This document shows positions 1 to 6,266 of a DNA stretch of 8,384 nt, piece after piece (within the stretch, counting starts at the first letter, position 1; every line of letters starts with the position of its first letter). The stretch is from Micrococcaceae bacterium UBA6021 (GTDB lineage Bacteria > Actinomycetota > Actinomycetes > Actinomycetales > Micrococcaceae): NCBI GenBank assembly GCA_002427975.1, contig DIZT01000120.1, positions 10,769-19,152 of the forward strand. Reading direction: 5' to 3'. The position numbers were made by a program, and so were the translations under genes. The notes under the pieces are model-generated. The model saw only the letters and a list, made by a program, of their open reading frames with translations, made no database searches and was not told the origin of the DNA.

Positions 1-291
1 GTCACCGATGTCCCGAGACATCACACCTTAAGTTCGCCCTCCGACAAACTGGTCCAGGATATTGCTCAGCGTCGGCGGCACTGCATAGCAATTCACGACC
101 CAGACGGTGCCTTCTGATCGTTATCATCGCTGGGCGGTCCCTGGGCCCCGCACGCAACCGCGCGCTACGCGCCGGGCAACCCCAGACATTGTTCCTCAGC
201 GCTCCTGCATCGCTTTCTTCCTCACAGCAAGCTCCTCCCCTGCCTGGCCCCCGGGTTGCACTCCGGTCCCTCAATTCCAGCCGAGATTCCT
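1..291. other. Left-edge stretch with no convincing gene
   Basis: I see no coding region here with both a sensible start and protein-like composition. At the extreme edge, positions 7-22 form a near-palindrome, GATGTC-CCGA-GACATC, with 6-base arms. On the minus strand just beside it, an open stretch of about 28 codons (roughly 115 down to 50) ends in TAA and reads like the C-terminus of a protein (VVNCYAVPPTLSNILDQF), but stop codons lie immediately upstream. A protein tail plus a palindrome, close to an insertion-sequence remnant, suggests the worn edge of another mobile element lying mostly outside the window. That is inference; no family can be named. Confidence 0.35.
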
Positions 292-372
292 CTACCAGAA
301 GGCACCACCAAAGTAGACGGACAAACCAACAACCGCCGCCGCAAGCACCCAGGAGACCACTAGGGAACCCAT
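292..372 (-). CDS. Candidate 26-residue single-pass membrane peptide
   Basis: This short ORF encodes 26 residues, almost all hydrophobic (MGSLVVSWVLAAAVVGLSV, then YFGGAFW), which would make one membrane helix with no soluble domain. The support is its ribosome binding site: GGAGG on the minus strand (plus-strand positions 379-383) sits 6 bases before the ATG, close to ideal. The composition also looks like a real membrane peptide rather than random GC-rich translation. I do not recognise the family. Small peptides like this often sit beside transporters, but none is visible here; the upstream neighbour on the same strand is a dead IS481 transposase. It could be a true small gene or the leftover start of a longer, disrupted gene. 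Confidence 0.4.
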   Translation of the reverse strand: MGSLVVSWVLAAAVVGLSVYFGGAFW

Positions 373-507
373 GACGGACCTCCGGCAGACCAATCCGAAA
401 GTCATGTACGGACCGTCCGAAGTCGTCTGCATGAGTGATTCACTGGAACATACGACGGCGGCCCCGCCCGATGCCCGCCGTGCCAAGGAGCTAGCTGTAC
501 CCAGCCA

Positions 508-1217
508 TCAGGTTAGTGTCACTCGCGTGATCGGCGGGCCCTTGACGGCTTGGATACGTTCAGTGTTGTAGTAGTTCAGCCACGGGTCAAGTGCCGCGGC
601 TCGTTCGGTGTTGCTGGCAAATGCCTTGGCGTAGGCCCATTCTGTGGCCAGGGTCCGATTGAAACGCTCGATCTTGCCGTTGGTCCACGGGCAGTGGGCT
701 TTTAATGAACCGCTGTTCCGCGCCGAGCTGCGCCCTTTTCGTCCGGGTGGATCTCGGCGTAGGCCAGCCGGGTGTGGTCATCGATGGCTGCAAGGATGTA
801 GTCGAATCCGATGCCTCGCCCGCGGACCTTCTCCGATCGGCCATGGGCGCGCCAGCCCCCGCCGTCAGGGATCCGTCCGAGTTTCTTGACGTCCACTTGG
901 ATCAGCTCTCCCGGGCTCTGGCGTTCGTAACGGATCGCCGTTGACCGTGTGGCCCGGATGATCGCCCCGGTCACGGGGTCGCAGACGGCCAGAGGCGGGA
1001 GACCGCGTCGGGCGAGGATCCGCGAGATGGTTCGTTCGGGGACGCCGGTGGCACGGCTCAACCGCGCCGGCCCGCACCTGAACTCCTTCCTGGCCGCGAT
1101 GACAGCGTCCTCCCGCTCAGTGCTGGTCTTTGACGGGGTCCGGTGAGGGCGGCTGGATCTGTCGAGAAGACCGGACTCAGCCTCCACACGGAACCGCTTC
1201 ACCCAGCGGTGGGCGCA
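508..1217 (-). pseudogene. IS481-family transposase remnant, internally deleted and frameshifted
   Basis: This is the wreck of an IS481-type DDE transposase. The readable 5' part has the end of the helix-turn-helix region (CAHRWVKRFRVEAESGLLDR), the linker SSRPHRTPS, and the start of the rve integrase core with the first catalytic Asp in QVDVKKLGRIPDGGG, then AIDDHTRLAYAEIHPDEKG near 732. The frame then shifts to a short piece reading LGAEQRFIK (704-730) and shifts again to PWTNGKIERFNRTLATEW, with the catalytic Glu, running to a TGA at 508-510. Intact relatives have roughly 40-45 residues between DEKG and LGAEQ, including the TDN motif with the second Asp; that piece is absent. The second shift fits one extra T in the T4 run at 700-703. 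The normal N-terminus (about 35 residues) is also missing, replaced at about 1217 by unrelated sequence. The element cannot make active transposase. Confidence 0.88.
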
Positions 1218-1306
1218 TTGCCAAGTCTGAACACGAAAATGAGTATGATTTCCCAGACCACGGCCAGCCCGGCGCTGTAGATCCAATAGTTCCTGAATCG
1301 AGACAT
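1199..1306 (-). CDS. Short membrane ORF ending at the IS481 remnant junction
   Basis: The ORF encodes 35 residues beginning MSRFRNYWIYSAGLAVVWE and continuing with IILIFVFRLGN, a charged N-terminus followed by one strong membrane helix. An AAAGGAG ribosome binding site lies about 6 bases before the ATG, better than most sites in the window. The last residues (APTAG) and the stop come from DNA that, in another frame, is already transposase (CAHRWV), so the natural C-terminus has been replaced by the insertion-sequence remnant near 1217. I read it as either the intact front of a small membrane protein with a changed tail, or the first helix of a larger disrupted membrane protein. It is divergent from the DUF1214 gene, with about 110 bases between them. 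The family is not recognised. Confidence 0.45.
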   Translation of the reverse strand: MSRFRNYWIYSAGLAVVWEIILIFVFRLGNAPTAG

Positions 1307-1416
1307 CGTGCACTCCTTTTGATCCTGTTCAAGGATGCCTCGCTGCGTCTCCGCTCGCCGGGTCGATGCGGAACAGCACTGCACTCAGTTATTTAGCGCA
1401 GTGGTAGTTTGCGGTT

Positions 1417-2019
1417 ATGGTAAATGCCCTCGCGTGGTTCTCACAGTCCGGTGTCGTGCAGGGATTAATTCTCGGCGCCGTGCTGGCGTTCTTGACGGCG
1501 ATCCTCATCATGAATGCCGTGGGCAGGGCGATCACAACGACTGTCAACGGTTGGAGTGCCATCCGCAAATGCGGCCAGCCTGGCAACGGAATCCTCATGC
1601 GGGCCGCCTGCGCCAAAGCCCTGCCCGTCGTCAATGTGTTTGAAGAGGCCGCGTACTGGACGACCACTATGGATGGCTCAGGGCAAACGCTGAGCGGCAG
1701 GCATGGATACGTCCTGCATTTTCCTGCCGGGAAACTCCCGCTGAATGACGCCTTCTGGTCGCTCACCCCGACCGATGTTGCGGGGTATATGGTGAACAAT
1801 CCAACTCATCGCTACAGCGTTGGTGACCGTTCACCTCTCGCGCAGAACGCCGACGGTTCAGTCGATCTCTATCTCCAGCATCAGGCTCCGAGCGGGCACG
1901 AGCCGAACTGGCTGCCAACTCCTTCCGGGAAGTTCAAGTTGATGTTCCGCGTGTATCTGCCTGGCGCGGCAATTCTCGACGGCACGTACCAATTGCCGGC
2001 CGTTGTCAGGGCGCAGTGA
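1417..2019 (+). CDS. Membrane-anchored DUF1214 domain protein
   Basis: This 200-residue protein has one N-terminal membrane segment (about residues 14-37) followed by a DUF1214 domain (about 75-197). The domain is recognised from FWSLTPTD (113-120), NPTHRYSVGDR (128-138), the stretch NADGSVDLYLQH (144-155) and NWLPTPSGKFKLMFRVYLP (164-182), the typical signature of the family. The anchor suggests the domain lies outside the cytoplasmic membrane. The biochemical role of DUF1214 is not established. The gene stops one base before the next gene, which carries the partner domain DUF1254, so the two are almost certainly co-transcribed and translationally coupled. No clear ribosome binding site precedes the chosen ATG, so the exact start is uncertain, though the membrane segment argues against a much later one. 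Confidence 0.82.
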   Translation: MVNALAWFSQSGVVQGLILGAVLAFLTAILIMNAVGRAITTTVNGWSAIRKCGQPGNGILMRAACAKALPVVNVFEEAAYWTTTMDGSGQTLSGRHGYVLHFPAGKLPLNDAFWSLTPTDVAGYMVNNPTHRYSVGDRSPLAQNADGSVDLYLQHQAPSGHEPNWLPTPSGKFKLMFRVYLPGAAILDGTYQLPAVVRAQ

Positions 2020-2020
2020 G

Positions 2021-2674
2021 ATGAACCGCCTCATCTTGAAGTACGGGCGTCCCCTTACGGCCGTCATACTGGCGGTCTTCGCTTGGGTCATCTACCGGCG
2101 GATCGCCAGCGGGGAGGAGATCATTCCACTCGCCGTAGCGGCAGTCATCGTGTGGGGGCTTGGGGCGCCGGCTTTCATCTACCTCTGGCCGCGTCTCACG
2201 GTCAACGGATACAAGAGGGCGATTGTTAAGCATGGGTTCGGTGACGGCCCGATCCCCGTCAACACGCTGTACGCCGTGCCCGGCACCTCTTCGCCGTCGG
2301 TGTCGCGCGGGAGCGTTATGGCAACCGGAGCCGACGATCTGCTCTACATTGGCGGCTGGCTTGACTTGAGCAAGGGGCCGCAAGTCCTGCACTTACCAGA
2401 CATGGCCGGCCGCTACTTCAGTGTGCAGTTCACCGACCCGTCGACGAGCGCCAATTTTGCCTATGTCGGTAAACGTACGACGGGAACCGAAGCCGGCGAC
2501 TATGTTCTCAGCGGGCCCGGTTGGAAGGGAACCGTACCAAACGGCATGACCCAGATTTCTTCGCCAACCGATTCTGCGCTTGTCATTGGCCGTGTCTTCG
2601 TCGAGAGCGACAGCGATCTTCCGATCGCTTACGTGCTTGCGAAACAAATACAGCTCGCGCCGCTGAAACGGTAG
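2021..2674 (+). CDS. Membrane protein with DUF1254 domain
   Basis: From the ATG at 2021 this is a 217-residue protein. Two hydrophobic segments (about residues 11-28 and 33-56) precede a DUF1254 domain, seen in YIGGWLDLSKGPQVLHLPD (109-127), RYFSVQFTDPSTSANFAYVG (131-150), KRTTGTEAGDYVLSGPGWKG (151-170), ISSPTDSALVIGR (179-191) and the closing LAKQIQLAPLK. The first gene's TGA ends at 2019, so one base separates the two genes, and the weak ribosome binding site fits translational coupling. An in-frame ATG at 2003 lies inside the upstream gene and is less likely. In many bacteria DUF1254 is the N-terminal half and DUF1214 the C-terminal half of one protein; here they are separate and in reverse order, each with its own membrane anchor. 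The function is unknown; a membrane complex of the two is inference. Confidence 0.83.
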   Translation: MNRLILKYGRPLTAVILAVFAWVIYRRIASGEEIIPLAVAAVIVWGLGAPAFIYLWPRLTVNGYKRAIVKHGFGDGPIPVNTLYAVPGTSSPSVSRGSVMATGADDLLYIGGWLDLSKGPQVLHLPDMAGRYFSVQFTDPSTSANFAYVGKRTTGTEAGDYVLSGPGWKGTVPNGMTQISSPTDSALVIGRVFVESDSDLPIAYVLAKQIQLAPLKR

Positions 2675-2812
2675 CGGTCGACGGGAACCAGCCCAGATGT
2701 TCGACCGCAAACGGCTCATCACCAGCCACCGTCGATGACCCTCGCCGGCGCCTGGCGACCGTCGACGAGGACTTTTCGAAAGGCCCATTCAGGACGCAGG
2801 AGGAGATGAACA

Positions 2813-3118
2813 ATGTCCGCAACGCTGAAGCTGACGCACAGTACCATCGGGGTGGAAGTCCGCCGCGGCACGTACGATGTTGTGGTCGACGGGAAACATG
2901 TCGGAACTCTCGAACTGAACGAGACCATCGACATAACGGTCGAACCCGGACATCACACCCTGCAAGTCCGAACCGGACGAAACTCGAGCCGGACCCAGAG
3001 TTTCGACGTCACCGAGGGCGAAACCGCAAGGTTCCGGTGCAGCGGAAAGAGCATCCTACCGATCTTTCTCTTGTCCTTCGTCGTTCCCAGCCTGGCACTC
3101 ACGCTCAAACGCGAGTAG
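2813..3118 (+). CDS. Small PEGA-like protein with C-terminal membrane segment
   Basis: This 101-residue protein has a beta-rich N-terminal part with the spacing of PEGA-like carbohydrate- or surface-associated domains: VDGKHVGTL (25-33), VEPGHHTLQVR (43-53), then a turn and FDVTEGETARFRCSG (64-78). A hydrophobic helix follows (about 80-97, ILPIFLLSFVVPSLALTL), ending in a short basic tail, LKRE. There is no N-terminal signal peptide, so a tail-anchored protein with the beta domain on the cytoplasmic side is the simplest topology, though not certain. AGGAGG at 2798-2803 lies 9 bases before the ATG and fixes the start. It follows the DUF1254 gene by 138 bases on the same strand, with no obvious T-rich terminator between, so co-transcription is possible. 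The match to PEGA is by pattern only. Confidence 0.7.
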   Translation: MSATLKLTHSTIGVEVRRGTYDVVVDGKHVGTLELNETIDITVEPGHHTLQVRTGRNSSRTQSFDVTEGETARFRCSGKSILPIFLLSFVVPSLALTLKRE

Positions 3119-3311
3119 ACGCAAACCATCGGACCGCCCGCAGGCGCTGATCCAACCAGTCGCGAGACACTTATCGACGGGCGAGCGAACGCACCCACGA
3201 CGGCGCCGAACAGCGCTCCTCGAACGCCGGGGGCGGCAGAGATTCGCCGCAGCGTGGGGTTGTCCCGCACTAGGATCGTCTTGCGCCCTCGCTGCCGACC
3301 CATCACGGCGG

Positions 3312-3719
3312 CTACCAGATGAACGGGAGCAGCCGAGCGCGACCTTTCGCGTAATCCAGATACGCCGCACCCCGCGCCCCAACGAGTGCTCGTTCCTCAC
3401 CTCTAAGCCGATAAATGACAGCGGCGAGGATCAGGATCACCGACGTGACGACACCTACCCAGTTGCCCAGCATCAGACTGAAACCGAGGAACGCCATGAC
3501 GAGGCCGGTATAGCCGGGGTGCCGCACCCATCGGTACGGTCCCCGATCGACGATGGGCTGATCGGCGGAGGCTTTCACCACCGTCGTAAAAAGACGCCCT
3601 AGCGCCGCGAACGACCACCTCGATCTCGCCCAACTCCCTCTGCTTCCTGACCCGATAACGCTGGGTCGCGGCGAGAAACTTCGGACAGGATCAACGCCTT
3701 TGCCTGCTTTAAGGACCAT
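3312..3719 (-). CDS. Isoprenylcysteine carboxyl methyltransferase-like membrane protein, N-terminally reduced
   Basis: The C-terminal 95 or so residues are typical of the ICMT/PEMT membrane methyltransferase family, which transfers methyl groups from S-adenosylmethionine. There is SFAALGRLFTTVV, then VDRGPYRWVRHPGYTG with the conserved RHP, two or three membrane helices, and the conserved glutamate pair in RLRGEERAL, ending RARLLPFIW. The front is odd: from the ATG at 3719 only about 35 residues precede the RW-SFAALGR motif, and they are polar (RSFSPRPSVIGSGSRGSWA), whereas relatives of about 170-200 residues carry membrane helices there. An internal deletion or frameshift is likely, so the protein may not work. 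An in-frame GTG at 3734 overlaps the ribosome binding site, so I prefer ATG 3719; an in-frame CTG at 3725 is also possible. In bacteria the substrate of this family is mostly unknown. Confidence 0.65.
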   Translation of the reverse strand: MVLKAGKGVDPVRSFSPRPSVIGSGSRGSWARSRWSFAALGRLFTTVVKASADQPIVDRGPYRWVRHPGYTGLVMAFLGFSLMLGNWVGVVTSVILILAAVIYRLRGEERALVGARGAAYLDYAKGRARLLPFIW

Positions 3720-3730
3720 CGTCAGTGCAG

Positions 3731-3742
3731 TCACCTCCTTTC
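3731..3742 (-). promoter_or_regulatory. Near-maximal Shine-Dalgarno sequence of the ICMT-like gene
   Basis: Read on the minus strand this is GAAAGGAGGTGA, complementary over 12 bases to the usual 3' tail of bacterial 16S rRNA (TCACCTCCTTTC). The GGAGG core is 14 bases from the ATG at 3719, longer than the optimum, but exactly 8 bases from an in-frame CTG at 3725. It shows the gene was built to be translated on this strand, even though its N-terminal region looks damaged. Confidence 0.7.
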
Positions 3743-4194
3743 AGTCCCCTCATGGTGTCACCGGCAGAAACCGACATGACGAACCAGGGAACTCCCCGCC
3801 CGCTCTGCGATCGTCGAATTGCACTCCGCGAAGGCTGCAACTTGTGAGCAATCACCCGAGCATGGACTCGTCCTTGGCCAGGCTCTGCCGTATCAGATTG
3901 GTAGGGGGCAGCCATCGGGGTCAGTGCTTGGCAAGGGTGCTCACTAATAGAGGCCATCGCAGCGGCGTACCCGCCAGTTGGCGAACTCCGATCAATAGCG
4001 ATTGATCGGGGCTTCATTACATTATGCGTAGCTGAACCTTGGGATTTGCTCGGAATCAGGGGTCCAGCGCAACCCAGCTACAACGGTCGATAGCGGATAT
4101 CACTTAAGGTAGCCGATCCGAGAGACGAACCGACCATGTATCACGGCAGCCGCCTTGTCCCCTACGGCCCACAGGCAAAAGAGCTCAGAGCCGG
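3743..4194. other. Gene-free spacer between the ICMT-like gene and pobA
   Basis: About 450 bases with no supported gene on either strand. It must contain the promoter of the minus-strand ICMT-like gene and the 3' end of the pobA transcript. Apart from the inverted repeat at 3988-4009 I see no terminator with a T-run, no tRNA and no insertion-sequence end. A weaker pair, GTGAGCA near 3845 and TGCTCAC near 3940, is probably chance. Confidence 0.5.
3988..4009. repeat. Perfect 9-base inverted repeat with 4-base loop
   Basis: CCGATCAAT and ATTGATCGG are exact reverse complements separated by AGCG. In RNA the stem could extend by a wobble pair and one more C-G pair (3986-4011). There is no T-run on either side. 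It lies about 270 bases upstream of the ICMT-like gene and 185 bases beyond the pobA stop. It could be an operator, or a U-less terminator for pobA read-through; the sequence alone does not decide. Confidence 0.6.
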
Positions 4195-5382
4195 CTAGGA
4201 TGTGGGCCAGCCGGTGTAGGCCTCGGCGAGGTAGGCGCGACCGTGGCGGGATGACACCACGGAGTTGAGCTCGCCAAGCTGGCGGGCGCGGGCGAAATCG
4301 TCTGCGCCGGCCGGAGTGTGCAGCATGGACGTCATCCAATACGAGAACTGCTGCGCCTTCCAGACCCGGCCCAGGGCGCGGTCGCTGTAGCCATCCAGCA
4401 GCACGGTGTTACCGGTCTTGTAGAAGCTGTCGAATCCTTCAAAGAGCACCTTGACGTCGTGGAGTGCCAGGTTCAGGCCCTTAGCGCCGGTCGGCGGGAC
4501 GGTGTGGGCCGCATCCCCGGCCAGGAAAAGATTGCCGTGCCGCATCGGGGCGTGCACGAAGCTGCGGAACTTCAGGACCATCTTGTCGATGACCGGGCCT
4601 TCCTTGAGTTCGAACCCGTTTCCGTTCACCCGGCTGCGGAAGGTGTCCCAGATGCGGTCTTCGCTCCAGTTGTTGACATCCTCGTCCGGGTCGCACTGGA
4701 AGTACATCCGCTGGACAGTCTCGGTCCGCTGGCTGATCAGGGCGAAGCCGTTCTCGGAGTTGGCGTAGATCAGTTCATCGGAGCTGCGCGGGGCCTCGGC
4801 CAGGATGCCGAACCAGGCGAAGGGGTATTCGTGGAAGTACCACTTGCGCTGGGCTTCCGGGATCTCGAAGCGGCAGTGGCTGCGGGACCCGTCAGCGCCG
4901 GCGATGAAGTCGGCCTGGAGCTCCCATTCCACGCCTTCGGCGTCGGTGAACCAGACCTTCGGCTTGCCCTCGATGTCGTGGATCGTGGTGTCGGTGACGC
5001 TGTAGCGGACGTCGCCGCCGTCGGCCTGGCGCCGTGCGGCAAGATCGGCGAAGACGTCGGTCTGCGGGTAGAGCCAGACGGATTCGCCGACGAGGTCCTG
5101 AAAATCAATCCGGTGGCTCTCCCCGTTGAAGCGCAGTTCGATTCCGTCGTGCCGGTCCCCGTTGCGCACGACCCGGTCCGAGACGCCGCTGTCAACGAGA
5201 AGGTTCACCGAGCCGTGTTCCAGGATGCCCGCCCGGACGGTTTCCGAGATTTCTTTGTGACTGCGGATCTCGATCACGGTGGATGCGATTCCCTGTTTGG
5301 CCAGCAAGTGGGAGAGCATGAGCCCTGCCGGGCCCGCGCCCATGATTGCGACCTGAGTGGTGATGATTTTGCGTGTTGCCAT
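4195..5382 (-). CDS. pobA: 4-hydroxybenzoate 3-monooxygenase
   Basis: This flavoprotein hydroxylates 4-hydroxybenzoate to protocatechuate using FAD, O2 and a reduced nicotinamide, feeding the beta-ketoadipate pathway. At 395 residues it has the normal family length. Visible are the FAD-binding GAGPAG (15-20), the RAGILEHG region (50-57), the DG motif in AGADGSRS (D164-G165) and the GD motif in LFLAGDAAHTVPPTGAKGLN (D290). The substrate pocket residues known from the Pseudomonas enzyme are kept: Tyr201, Ser212, Arg214, Tyr222 and Tyr385 correspond to Y206, S217, R219, Y227 and Y389. The cofactor helix reads EIRSHKEISETVRAG (38-52), with Ile and Glu where the NADPH-dependent enzyme has Arg33 and Tyr38, suggesting NADH use. 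AGGA 5 bases before the ATG supports the start. It lies 94 bases downstream of the IclR gene on the same strand. Confidence 0.97.
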   Translation of the reverse strand: MATRKIITTQVAIMGAGPAGLMLSHLLAKQGIASTVIEIRSHKEISETVRAGILEHGSVNLLVDSGVSDRVVRNGDRHDGIELRFNGESHRIDFQDLVGESVWLYPQTDVFADLAARRQADGGDVRYSVTDTTIHDIEGKPKVWFTDAEGVEWELQADFIAGADGSRSHCRFEIPEAQRKWYFHEYPFAWFGILAEAPRSSDELIYANSENGFALISQRTETVQRMYFQCDPDEDVNNWSEDRIWDTFRSRVNGNGFELKEGPVIDKMVLKFRSFVHAPMRHGNLFLAGDAAHTVPPTGAKGLNLALHDVKVLFEGFDSFYKTGNTVLLDGYSDRALGRVWKAQQFSYWMTSMLHTPAGADDFARARQLGELNSVVSSRHGRAYLAEAYTGWPTS

Positions 5383-5476
5383 GACGTTCCTCGGTTCGTT
5401 GCCGCGCCCCCGGCGTCAATGCCAGGACAGGAAGGTTCCTTTGGCTGACAGTGTGCCCGGGATGGCGTGTCCGGCG

Positions 5477-6256
5477 TCATAGTGATTCCATTGAACGGAA
5501 ATCCGCGCTGCTTTGCGACTCCCCCAGCCGGCGCCCGATACCTCGGGCGGCAGTCTGCAGTGCCGGCACGAGCGCCTGGAGGCGCACCTCCTGCAGGGGA
5601 ACGACGACGCCGAGGGCAGCTACCGCGCGTTTCTTGCTGTCCAGTACAGGAACCGCAATTCCCCACGTGTCGGGGTCGATCACGCCGGCCAGCTGCGCGT
5701 ACCCCTGATGGGCAGCTTCGCCCAGCAGGGAGCGGAGAACTTCGGTCGACACCTTCCCGGCCGGATCCGTGAACTGTGCGAGGTACTCGCCCTGGCGGGA
5801 CCGTGGCTGCTGCGACATCAGCGCCAGCCCTGCCGAGGAGACATGTACGGCCAGACGCCCGGCGATCTGCGCACGGTTGGCCACAGATCCGCGGCGTGAC
5901 AGCCGCTCCACGAACAGGGCCTCCCAGCCGTCCAGCACGGCGAGGTTCACGTTCTGATTGAGTACATGCTGAATGTCCTCCATGAACGGCATGGCTGCCT
6001 GCCGCAGAGCCAGAGTGGGTGAATTGCGGACAACCAACTCCCACAGGTGCAGCCCCAGCCGCACTGATCCTCCCGCACTTATTTCGAGGAGGCCATGCTC
6101 CGCCAATTGCCTGACCAAACGGTGTGCCGTGGTGAGCGGCAGCTCCGCACGCTCGGCGAGCTCGGTCAGCCTGAGGACGCTCACCCCTTCGGGAAACGCG
6201 GCAATGACGCGCACCACCCGGTCCACCACCGAATCGCCGGAGACTGAGTTTGCCAC
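5477..6256 (-). CDS. IclR-family transcriptional regulator, probable pobA regulator
   Basis: This 259-residue protein has the two-domain IclR layout. The N-terminal winged helix-turn-helix (about residues 10-70) includes LRLTELAERAELPLTTAHRL and the wing EHGLLEISAGGSVRLG. The C-terminal effector-binding domain (about 82-245) includes LAVLDGWEALFVERLS, the stretch AVHVSSAGLALMSQ, and GVIDPDTWGIAVPVLDSKKR. The start is GTG at 6256, with a GGAGG core only 3 bases upstream; no later start has a better site. Its position before pobA suggests a role like PobR/PcaU-type IclR regulators, which respond to 4-hydroxybenzoate or protocatechuate; that assignment is inference. A shared 13-base sequence lies just upstream of its start and again inside its last codons, upstream of pobA, consistent with autoregulation and control of pobA. 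It is divergent from the alcohol dehydrogenase. Confidence 0.93.
   Translation of the reverse strand: MANSVSGDSVVDRVVRVIAAFPEGVSVLRLTELAERAELPLTTAHRLVRQLAEHGLLEISAGGSVRLGLHLWELVVRNSPTLALRQAAMPFMEDIQHVLNQNVNLAVLDGWEALFVERLSRRGSVANRAQIAGRLAVHVSSAGLALMSQQPRSRQGEYLAQFTDPAGKVSTEVLRSLLGEAAHQGYAQLAGVIDPDTWGIAVPVLDSKKRAVAALGVVVPLQEVRLQALVPALQTAARGIGRRLGESQSSADFRSMESL
5486..5500. promoter_or_regulatory. Putative IclR-type operator upstream of pobA
   Basis: TTCCATTGAACGGAA is a 15-base near-palindrome (TTCC-TT-AA-GGAA on one strand, one mismatched pair). It lies in the last codons of the regulator gene, 104 bases before the pobA start. Thirteen of its bases recur in opposite orientation upstream of the regulator. 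The length and symmetry fit IclR-family sites; the binding protein is inferred. Confidence 0.5.
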
Positions 6257-6266
6257 AACCCTCCGC

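Noticed and set aside
371..571. Plus-strand open frame of 66 codons over the IS481 3' end
   Set aside because: It has no ribosome binding site, its composition is not protein-like, and it crosses the end of the transposase remnant in antisense.
1394..1412. tRNA-like D-arm sequence (AGCGCAGTGGTAG)
   Set aside because: Only the D-arm resemblance is present. No acceptor stem, anticodon arm or T-arm follows, and the DUF1214 gene begins within a few bases.
2953..3306. Minus-strand open frame just after the ICMT-like stop, with a glycine-rich stretch (ALFGAVVGAFARP)
   Set aside because: It starts a few bases after the previous stop, but it has no ribosome binding site and its second half runs antisense through the PEGA-like gene, which has a much better start. 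It could be gene debris, but I cannot support it.
3731..3742. Match to the 3' tail of 16S rRNA (TCACCTCCTTTC)
   Set aside because: The match is 12 bases with no rRNA sequence beside it. It is simply the complement of a strong Shine-Dalgarno for the minus-strand gene.
4318..5448. Long plus-strand open frame of 376 codons opposite pobA
   Set aside because: It is the antisense shadow of pobA, produced by high-GC third positions. The pobA frame has all family motifs and a ribosome binding site; this one has no recognisable domain.
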